In this document: positions 54,590 through 64,000 of the stretch, piece after piece
Layout of the letters: every line of letters begins with the position of its first letter
How positions within the stretch are numbered: position 1 is the first letter of the stretch
Source: Xiheibacterium sp038325765
GTDB taxonomy: Bacteria; Myxococcota_A; Polyangia; Nannocystales; Nannocystaceae
Direction: 5' to 3'
Length of the DNA stretch: 64,000 nucleotides
NCBI GenBank assembly: GCA_038325765.1
Contig: JBBQJI010000028.1
Coordinates: forward strand, 1 to 64,000
Program-made: the position numbers and the translations under genes
Notes under the pieces: model-generated
What the model was told of the DNA's origin: nothing
The model's input: the letters and a program-made list of their open reading frames with translations, nothing else
Database searches by the model: none

Positions 54590-57500
54590 TCAAGTGCGAC
54601 TTTGCGCCGGATCGTCCGGGTCGCGCCAACCATCGTCGGAGATCGGCTCCACCACGACGCGGGCCCCCCCGGGTGCGGTCAAATCGATGGGTCGCGATCC
54701 GCTGCTGCCGGGGCCGGGCTCCGGCTGCGATGCCGGGATCCCGGTCGCCTCGTCAGGGCCACGCGGGCCCACGCGACGCTCGGGTTCGGGGCGCGCGGCC
54801 AGGCGACGCTCGGCGCCGATGCGATCGATCTCGGCGGCGCGCCGCGGCTCGGTCGCGGGCCGCGACTCGCCACCCGCACGCACCTCGCCGCCCGCACGCA
54901 CATCACCCTCGGCCGCGCGACGATCGCCCGCCGCCTGGGCGAGGTTCGCCGCCGTCGGCAGCATGATCGGCCCCACATCGACCTGCGTGCGGTCGGACTC
55001 GTCGAGGTCGGCGAACAGCTCGTCGATGCTCTCGGGCTCGACCAACCGCGGCGAGCCGTCGCCCATCCCCAACCGCGCGAGCTTGGCCCGCTCGCTCGCG
55101 AGCAATCGGCTCTGCTCGACCGCCCGGGTCTGGGAGGCGCCGAGCAGGTTACGCGTGACCTCGAGCTCCTCCAAGGTGTCGTCGAATTGTTCGCGCTGCT
55201 TCTCGAGCTGCGCGAGCCCGGCGGCGAGCCGCGCGGCGTTGCGATCGCTCGCGTCGCTCATCTCCCAGATGCGCTGCTCGGCGGCGTCGAGCTGACCGAG
55301 GGCCTGCTCGTGCTCCTGGGCGCGGATCTCGAGCTCGAGTTGGAGCCGACGCAGGCGGATGCGGTCGATGCCGGGCTCGTCGGTCCGCTCGCGCGCGGCA
55401 GCGCCGTCGAGATCACCGGTGGGTGCCATGGCAGCCATCTCGGCGCGTAGCCGGATGACCTCGGCGACTGCGGCCTCGGGCCAGCCCCGCATCTCGTGCT
55501 GCATCGCAGCGGGATCATGCAGCACGCTCGTCAGCCGCTCGTTGACCTCGGCCACCGCATCGAGCTCGCGCCGCAGCAAGAACAGCTCGGCTCCGCTCGA
55601 CTCCTGGGCCGACGCGACGTCATCGAGCTCCTGCTCGCGCTCGCGCAGGTGACGACGCAGCACCTCGCGTTCGGCCGCGAGCTGCTCGAGCTGGTGCTGC
55701 AGCTCGCTCGCGCGCGCCTCCGACTCTCGACGCTCGATCCGCGTGGTCTCTACCTGCTGCTGGAGATCGCCCACACTGGCGGCGAGCTGCTCGAGCTCGA
55801 CCAGCCGCACATCGAGCTCGCCCTGCAGCCCGCTGCCCTGCGCGGCGTGCCGCTCGAGTTCGGCCCGCAGGCTGCCGAGTTCGACGCCGGCGTCGACGAG
55901 TTGCTGTTCGCGTCGCTTGGCCACGGCGTGGGCCTCGCGCTCGCGACCCGTCGCATGCTCGACGCGCACACCGAGCTCAGCCAGCTCCGTCGCCCGACCC
56001 TCGAGCTCGGTACGCAGCCGCTGCACGTCATCGGAGCGCGACGCCACCGCGTCGAGCTCGCGACGCAAACGCGTGGTCTCGTCCTCACGCACCCGCACGG
56101 CCGCGAGCGCGTCGGAGCGCTCGATCTCGGTGCGACGCAGCTCGGTACCCAGCCGCTCGACCTCGAGGCCGCGCTCGTGCTCGATCTGTCGCGCGCGCTC
56201 GAGTTGATCGCGCATGCGCTCGAGCTCGGCCGCGATCTTCACCACCTCGATGCGATCGCGCTGGGCGTCGTCGCGCGAGGTCCACAGCTTCTCCTCGAGT
56301 TTCTCGAGCGCGGCCGTGCGCCGGGCCAGATCCTCGCGCAAACGATCGCGGTCGAACGCGATCTCGGCGTGGACTCGCCCCTGCTCGGCGCTGTGAGCCG
56401 CGGAGGCCGACAGCTCCTCGGCGCGGGCGCGGGCGTGGGCCATGGCGCGTTCGGTCTGCTCGACGCGCTCGCGCAGCATCGACACCTCGGCGCCGAGCCG
56501 CGACGACTCCTGGATGCGCTCGGTGAGCTGTTCTTCGGTGGTGGCGACACGACGGCGGGCGAAGTCGATCTCGGCTTCGACCCGCGCCGCGAGCTGGCGG
56601 GCCGCCTCGCGCTCGACCGCGACCACCTCGAGCTGCCGCGCGAGGTGCTCGCGCTCGGCGGTGACGCGATCCACCCGCGTGCGCAGCTCGGAGATCAGGG
56701 CGTTGCGCTCGTCGAGCTCGCGATTGCGCTGCTCGGCGCGCTCGCCGTCACGCACCGACGATTGCTCGAGCTCGCGAAGCGAACGGGTCAGCACCGCGAC
56801 GTCGGTCTCGCGGGTGCGAACCAGCTCCTGGGCGCCGAGAAGCGCCCTGCGGGCCGCCTCGAGCTCGCGCCGCGTCTCGGGATCCTCGACGACGATGGGG
56901 GCCGGGGGCGCCGCTGCGGGCTCGGGCACCGCGCGCTCGGGCGAGGGCTCGGGCTTCGTCGCGGCCGCGGGCTCACCGATGCTCGGCGACGGCGACACCA
57001 CGCTCGGCCACGGCGGCCGATCGAGGGGCACCAGCACGCACTGCATCGCCTCGGCCAGACGCGGGTCCGCGGCCCGCGAGCCGGCCAGCGCCAGGTAGTA
57101 CGTCGCCTCCGGCGCGCCCTGCAGCAACGCCTCGCGCACGACGACGGGCGTGACGCGATCGTCGTCGAGCACCGGCGCCAGGCTGAAGCCCTGCCACGGC
57201 AGCTGCGCGAACATCTGGACCCGCTCGAAGCCGGCCCCGAGCTCGCGCTCGAGCACCCAGAAGTCGACGACACCATCCGCCGCGACCTCGGGTTGAGCAG
57301 CCCACGCCGCGAACACGCCCTCGGGCGCGAGGACGCGCCGCGCCTCCGTGATCACGCGCGCACGATGCCCGGCACCGAGGCCGGCCCAACCCTCGATGCA
57401 CACCACCACGTGTGCGCTGCCGTCGGGCAGCGGTAGCGTCGGCACCCCTGGTCGCACGTCGAGACCCGCGGCCGCGTCGAGCTCGCCGACCACGATCACG

Positions 57501-57634
57501 CGGGCGCCCGCGTCGCGCAGTCGCCGAGGCCCCTCGGGCCCACCCGGCGCCACGACCACGACGACCCGGCCGGGGGCCCAGCGCTCGATCACGAGATATG
57601 CAGCGAGGTGATCCACGCCCGGGCGCGTGAGCAT
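54590..57634 (-). CDS. Methyltransferase-like domain plus long coiled-coil protein
   Basis: This is a 1014-residue cytoplasmic protein. The first ~200 residues resemble a class I SAM-dependent methyltransferase fold, with VVVVAPGGPEGPRRLRDAGARVIVVG in place of a clear GxGxG, LPLPDGSAHVVVCIEGW and ARRVLAPEGVFAAW. The SAM site looks weak and may be inactive. An acidic/Pro linker is followed by a very long coiled coil (about 275-880, repeats rich in RELE/RRELD), then a disordered Arg/Gly/Glu tail. The plan recalls cytoskeletal or motility scaffolds of myxobacteria, but no named homologue is assigned. The start is ATG at 57634. Confidence 0.82.
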   Translation of the reverse strand: MLTRPGVDHLAAYLVIERWAPGRVVVVVAPGGPEGPRRLRDAGARVIVVGELDAAAGLDVRPGVPTLPLPDGSAHVVVCIEGWAGLGAGHRARVITEARRVLAPEGVFAAWAAQPEVAADGVVDFWVLERELGAGFERVQMFAQLPWQGFSLAPVLDDDRVTPVVVREALLQGAPEATYYLALAGSRAADPRLAEAMQCVLVPLDRPPWPSVVSPSPSIGEPAAATKPEPSPERAVPEPAAAPPAPIVVEDPETRRELEAARRALLGAQELVRTRETDVAVLTRSLRELEQSSVRDGERAEQRNRELDERNALISELRTRVDRVTAEREHLARQLEVVAVEREAARQLAARVEAEIDFARRRVATTEEQLTERIQESSRLGAEVSMLRERVEQTERAMAHARARAEELSASAAHSAEQGRVHAEIAFDRDRLREDLARRTAALEKLEEKLWTSRDDAQRDRIEVVKIAAELERMRDQLERARQIEHERGLEVERLGTELRRTEIERSDALAAVRVREDETTRLRRELDAVASRSDDVQRLRTELEGRATELAELGVRVEHATGREREAHAVAKRREQQLVDAGVELGSLRAELERHAAQGSGLQGELDVRLVELEQLAASVGDLQQQVETTRIERRESEARASELQHQLEQLAAEREVLRRHLREREQELDDVASAQESSGAELFLLRRELDAVAEVNERLTSVLHDPAAMQHEMRGWPEAAVAEVIRLRAEMAAMAPTGDLDGAAARERTDEPGIDRIRLRRLQLELEIRAQEHEQALGQLDAAEQRIWEMSDASDRNAARLAAGLAQLEKQREQFDDTLEELEVTRNLLGASQTRAVEQSRLLASERAKLARLGMGDGSPRLVEPESIDELFADLDESDRTQVDVGPIMLPTAANLAQAAGDRRAAEGDVRAGGEVRAGGESRPATEPRRAAEIDRIGAERRLAARPEPERRVGPRGPDEATGIPASQPEPGPGSSGSRPIDLTAPGGARVVVEPISDDGWRDPDDPAQSRT

Positions 57635-57771
57635 AATATGATCGGTGAGCGCGGGTCGACTCGTCCCGCAGGCGATACCGCGGGCCACAGACGAGCCTGG
57701 GATGTCGCGCCCTGCCCGGTGTCGCGCAGCTGGCCCACACCGGTCTCGTTCCCTCGTCGCCTTCGTCGCGC

Positions 57772-57794
57772 GTGAACCGCTGCCCGTAGTTCAC
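57772..57794. promoter_or_regulatory. Inverted repeat GTGAAC-N11-GTTCAC upstream of a small membrane protein
   Basis: The perfect 6-bp arms at 57772-57777 and 57789-57794 are 21 bases before the ATG at 57816, in the 181-bp divergent gap. It could be an operator or a leader hairpin. The rest of the gap shows no open frame. Confidence 0.35.
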
Positions 57795-57815
57795 CCTCAA
57801 CCCAGAGCACCTCCC

Positions 57816-58223
57816 ATGGCGCAGCCGGTCAAGTACAAGCAGCCCCGCGTCATCAACGTCGTGTCGGTGATCCTCGTGCTGCTCCTGCTCGCGGGTGGGT
57901 GGACGGTCTACGAGATGGTGCGCGTCGGATTCCTGAAGCAAGAGGCCTATCGCATGCTCGAGGAGACGGGCTCCACGTTCGCCGGGCGACGGCAACTCTT
58001 TCGCAAGGACGAGCGCGCGCGCGACCAGTTGCGCTCGCGCATGGAGTCCCAGATCCGCGGCGTCGGCGTCGACGATCCCGACATCGAGACGTGGATCGAC
58101 GTCGAGGGCAGCGCGGTCGTGCTCGGCGCGGTCTTCACGGCCCGCTATCACTGGCCCTTCGACGTGCTCGAACCGATCGCGCGCGACGTACAGATCGAGC
58201 ACCAAGTCGCGCTGCCCGAGTGA
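57816..58223 (+). CDS. Small single-pass membrane protein
   Basis: This is 135 residues. A positively charged N-terminus precedes one TM helix (VINVVSVILVLLLLAGGWTVY). The outer part reads VRVGFLKQEAYRMLEETGSTFAGRR, then VDDPDIETWIDVEGSAVVLGAVFTARYHWPFDVLEP. This has the shape of small DUF4845-like proteins, with no enzyme motif. The start is ATG at 57816. It is divergent from the coiled-coil gene, sharing the region with an inverted repeat. Confidence 0.75.
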   Translation: MAQPVKYKQPRVINVVSVILVLLLLAGGWTVYEMVRVGFLKQEAYRMLEETGSTFAGRRQLFRKDERARDQLRSRMESQIRGVGVDDPDIETWIDVEGSAVVLGAVFTARYHWPFDVLEPIARDVQIEHQVALPE

Positions 58224-58380
58224 GCACGAGCTCGGTCGACGCCGGGACGGCCACCATGCGATCGGGGTCGGACCACGGCCGCCGGCGCCCTGGTGCGCCC
58301 GGTCACCGTGACCTGGCTCCCCATGAAGGCCTGCCGCGCACGGGGGGGGCCCACCGCCCGGTGCCGGCCGAGCTGCTACG

Positions 58381-60024
58381 ATGGCGCGGTTGGTGATGCA
58401 GGCACGGCTCATCCTGATCACGGGCGAAGGCCCGAAGGAACACGTGCTCTCCGCGTTCAACACCCTCGGGCGTCACCCCGAGAACACAGTCCAGCTCCTC
58501 GACCGGATCGTGTCCAAGGAGCACTGCCGCATCACCCGCGGCCCAGCGGGAAAGTACGTGCTGCGCGACGTGGGCAGCCTCAACGGCTGCTTCGTCAACG
58601 GCGAGCGCGTCTCCGAGTACACCCTCGCCACCGGCGACGAGATCTCGCTCGGCAACACGGTGCTGCGGTTCGAGGACGAGGCCACCTCGCAGCCGGCGGT
58701 CCGGCACATGACGATGTTCTCGGACCAGGTACAGAGCCAGGTCCGCAGCCGCGTCGACGCCAGCTCGCACTTCCTGCCTGCGGCCGAGATCACCAGCGTC
58801 GAGGCCCTGCGCGCCGACTACGAGAAGCTCCGGATCGCCCACGAACTCTCTCAGCGCCTGTCGGTCGGCACCGACCTCGATGAGCTGTGTCGCAAGATCA
58901 TCGACGAGACCTTCCAGCTCATCCGCGCCGATCGTGCGGTGATCCTCTTGGTCGACTCCGACACCGGCCAGCTCGTGCCGCAGTACGTCAAGCAGAAGCA
59001 TGGCGACGGACAGATCACCCTGTCGAGCAGTATCCTCGAGGACGTCCGGGTCAACAAGCGCGCGGTGCTCTCGTCCGACGCGATGGTCGACGAGCGGTTC
59101 AAGGCCGCCAAGAGCATCATCATGCAGGGCATCCGCTCGACGATGTGCGTGCCGATGCTCTACGCCGACCGCCTGGTCGGCGCGATGCACATGGACTCCA
59201 TGCTGACCACGGGCGCCTTCACCGAGAAGGATCTCACCCTGTTCCAGGGCATCGCCACCCAGTCGGCGGTCGCGATCGAGAACCATCGGCTCGCCAAGAA
59301 CATCGAGAAAGAGGCCGAGACTCGGGTCCAGTTCCAGCGCCTGTTGTCGCCGAACCTCGTCGATCAGATCGTGTCCGGCGCGCTCCAGCTCGATCAGGCC
59401 GGCACGCGGCGCGACGTCACCATGCTCTTCGCCGACATCCGCGGCTTCACTTCGATGAGCGAGCGTCACTCGCCCGAAGAGATGGTCCGCACCCTCAACG
59501 CCTACTTCGAGGTGATGGTCGACGTGCTGTTCCGCAACGGCGGTACCCTCGACAAGTATGTCGGCGACGAGATCATCGGGCTGTTCGGCGCGCCGGTGGA
59601 TCGCCCCGACTCGCCGGTCCTCGCGGTGCGCTGCGCCCTCGAGATGCAGCGCGCGCTCGAAGAATTCAACCGCATGCGCGCCGCCGATGGTGCCGAGCCC
59701 ATCCACGTCGGCATCGGCGTCAACACCGGGCCCGTCATCGCCGGCGCGATCGGCTCGTCGCGCACGCTGCAGTACACCGTCATCGGCGACGCGGTGAACA
59801 TCGCCTCGCGACTGTGCAGCGCGGCAGGCCCCGACGAGGTGCTGATCAGCCAGTCGACCTTCGAGCTCGTCCGCGGCGAGGTCGCCGTCGAGGACCGCGA
59901 CCCCATCGTGGTGAAGGGCAAGTCGAAGGCGATCGAGATCTATCGCGCCAGCGGCATGCTCGAGAACACCGTCAGCGGTCCCGGGCGCTCGACCCAGGCC
60001 CTCTCACCCGAGCGGGTCGAATGA
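58381..60024 (+). CDS. FHA-GAF-adenylate cyclase
   Basis: This is a 547-residue soluble class III cyclase. The FHA domain (about 10-100) has LGRHPENTVQLLDRIVSKEHCRI and DVGSLNGCFVNGE, which bind phosphothreonine. A GAF domain (about 150-305) has ADRAVILLVD, VCVPMLYADRLVGAMHMDS. The cyclase domain (about 345-530) has the metal Asp in LFADIRGFTS and DKYVGDEIIGLFG, the Lys/Asp that favour ATP over GTP, and the catalytic Asn/Arg in VIGDAVNIASRL. It should make cAMP in response to kinase signals. It overlaps the next gene by ATGA. Confidence 0.93.
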   Translation: MARLVMQARLILITGEGPKEHVLSAFNTLGRHPENTVQLLDRIVSKEHCRITRGPAGKYVLRDVGSLNGCFVNGERVSEYTLATGDEISLGNTVLRFEDEATSQPAVRHMTMFSDQVQSQVRSRVDASSHFLPAAEITSVEALRADYEKLRIAHELSQRLSVGTDLDELCRKIIDETFQLIRADRAVILLVDSDTGQLVPQYVKQKHGDGQITLSSSILEDVRVNKRAVLSSDAMVDERFKAAKSIIMQGIRSTMCVPMLYADRLVGAMHMDSMLTTGAFTEKDLTLFQGIATQSAVAIENHRLAKNIEKEAETRVQFQRLLSPNLVDQIVSGALQLDQAGTRRDVTMLFADIRGFTSMSERHSPEEMVRTLNAYFEVMVDVLFRNGGTLDKYVGDEIIGLFGAPVDRPDSPVLAVRCALEMQRALEEFNRMRAADGAEPIHVGIGVNTGPVIAGAIGSSRTLQYTVIGDAVNIASRLCSAAGPDEVLISQSTFELVRGEVAVEDRDPIVVKGKSKAIEIYRASGMLENTVSGPGRSTQALSPERVE

Positions 60025-60980
60025 CCACCGACCTCGCGCAGCTCGACGAGGTCCTGTGGGCCGCGCGCGAGGTGGCCGAGCCCGGCGCCGAGCCGCTGGT
60101 ACTGCCCGCCTTGCCGCGCACCGTGGCCTCCTCCGACGACCTGTTCGTCGCCGGCGAGAGACTGCTCGTGCGCGCGTCGATCCGCGCTGACGACGTCGGC
60201 AACTGGGTGGTCGATCTCCGCGACAGCAGCCCGGCATCGGGAAGCGCGACCGCGCCCACCCTCGTCAGCGACGACGTCGCGCTCGCCGCTGTCGCGGCGT
60301 TCAGCCACGCGCTGCGCATCGCCCTGGCTGATCGCCGGCTCGTCGACCGGATGACGCTGCTGGTCGAGCCCAGCTCGTGGGTCGGCGCCGCCGTGCCGGG
60401 CGCGGACGTCGCCGCGCGGCTGTTCGCGATGGCGCGCGTCTACGACGCGATCATCGGCGCCCTCGCCCAGGTGTGGACGGATCCCGGCCGCGCCGGCTCG
60501 TGCTCGCTCGGTGCCATCGTGCGTGCCCACGGCGACGGCGTGCAGCTGCTCGACGTCGTCGCCGGCGGCCGGGGTGCCGGGCTGCGCGAGGCCGGGACCC
60601 CCGCGTGGTCGGGGCCCATCGTGCCCGCGGGCCTGCTCCGCTGCGTCGGCGACGTCGACGTCACCCACGACGTGAGGGCGCGATCCGGTGGCGGTGGGGC
60701 GCGGAGCGGTGGCGACGGCGTCCGTGCCGTCTACCGCTTCGGCGCCCCTGCCGAGCTCCGCGTCGCCCTCGACCGCATCACCAACCCGCCACACGGGCTC
60801 GATCGCGCGGGGCCACCCGAGCCGGCTGCCGCGTGGTTGCTGCGCGGCGACGCCGAGCCGACCGCGCTCGCGCCGTGGGTGGTTCACACGGTGCAGACCG
60901 GCGACGTCGTCGAGATCCATACCGCCGGCGGCGCCGGCCATGGCTTCCCCGGCTGGGGCATCGACTTCGACTGGGAGTGA
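60021..60980 (+). CDS. HyuB-like (hydantoinase B/oxoprolinase) partial-length protein
   Basis: This is a 319-residue protein whose sequence follows the N-methylhydantoinase B/oxoprolinase fold: DDVGNWVVDLRDSSPAS, LLVEPSSWVGAAVPG with VAARLFAMARVYDAIIGALAQVW, GGRGAGLREAGTPAW and the final TAGGAGHGFPGWG. It is shorter than typical HyuB (about 520 residues) and lacks the HyuA partner, so its activity is doubtful. Its ATG overlaps the cyclase stop (ATGA), so translation is coupled and it may modulate the cyclase. It faces the TPR gene across a strong hairpin. Confidence 0.7.
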   Translation: MTTDLAQLDEVLWAAREVAEPGAEPLVLPALPRTVASSDDLFVAGERLLVRASIRADDVGNWVVDLRDSSPASGSATAPTLVSDDVALAAVAAFSHALRIALADRRLVDRMTLLVEPSSWVGAAVPGADVAARLFAMARVYDAIIGALAQVWTDPGRAGSCSLGAIVRAHGDGVQLLDVVAGGRGAGLREAGTPAWSGPIVPAGLLRCVGDVDVTHDVRARSGGGGARSGGDGVRAVYRFGAPAELRVALDRITNPPHGLDRAGPPEPAAAWLLRGDAEPTALAPWVVHTVQTGDVVEIHTAGGAGHGFPGWGIDFDWE

Positions 60981-60986
60981 GTGAGG

Positions 60987-61013
60987 GTGGGGGCGGCACG
61001 ACGCCGCCCCCAC
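60987..61013. terminator. Bidirectional hairpin terminator
   Basis: GTGGGGGCGGC (60987-60997) and GCCGCCCCCAC (61003-61013) form a perfect 11-bp stem with an ACGAC loop. It lies between the convergent HyuB-like and TPR genes. Confidence 0.65.
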
Positions 61014-61022
61014 TCGCCGTCG

Positions 61023-64000
<2,978 letters not shown>

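Overview
The window is GC-rich bacterial DNA that most likely comes from a myxobacterium, in the broad Polyangia/Nannocystales direction. The evidence is a C-terminal Cys-motif/hydrophobic/Arg tail of the MYXO-CTERM type (974-1528, 2582-3907), MopE-type Asp-rich repeats, Myxococcus-type cysteine-rich disulfide repeats (6085-6927), many lipoproteins with acidic or low-complexity linkers, and four multidomain Hanks-type Ser/Thr kinases. This is an inference from gene content. No rRNA gene is present to anchor taxonomy.

Layout. 1-8.1 kb: surface and secreted proteins (lipoproteins, a MYXO-CTERM protein, a CxxCH/MopE-type anchored protein, a Cys-rich repeat protein), with a LysR regulator and an MFS transporter. 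8.2-19.4 kb, all on the minus strand: a cyclic-nucleotide-binding protein, HutI and HutU of histidine degradation (GTGA overlap), a PHM-like copper monooxygenase lipoprotein, Maf, a TPR kinase and a 1173-residue kinase/ATPase/TPR protein. 19.7-26.2 kb: enoyl-CoA hydratase and a Gfo/Idh/MocA oxidoreductase, then a tightly overlapping minus-strand operon of XdhC, orphan adenine methylase, lipoprotein and MobA/MocA-like nucleotidyltransferase. 26.3-33.9 kb, plus strand: a kinase with TPRs, a coiled-coil lipoprotein and a heterodimeric ABC exporter pair.

33.7-37.1 kb is the least ordinary part. A 249-bp piece spanning the 3' end of the second ABC gene occurs again about 2 kb downstream (6 differences by eye). 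The 5' end of a small lipoprotein gene also occurs twice, 2000 bp apart, and the second copy carries a nonsense codon. Between them lie a Uma2-family gene, small orphan genes and several headless or frameshifted gene remnants on both strands. Next comes a kinase fused to an extracellular beta-helix domain, interrupted by one extra G in a G5 run (37854-37858).

39.8-64 kb: HtrA-like protease, thioredoxin reductase, a NeuA/HAD fusion, a SpoU methyltransferase, two tRNA-Leu genes (UAG and CAG), an FAD-linked oxidase, a leucine-rich-repeat lipoprotein, ThiD, a HEAT-repeat/cyclophilin lipoprotein, a methyltransferase-like/coiled-coil protein, an FHA-GAF-adenylate cyclase overlapping a HyuB-like half protein, and a large TPR protein cut by the window edge. 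Signalling genes dominate: four kinases, one cyclase and one cNMP-binding protein. No complete mobile element, CRISPR array or phage module was seen.
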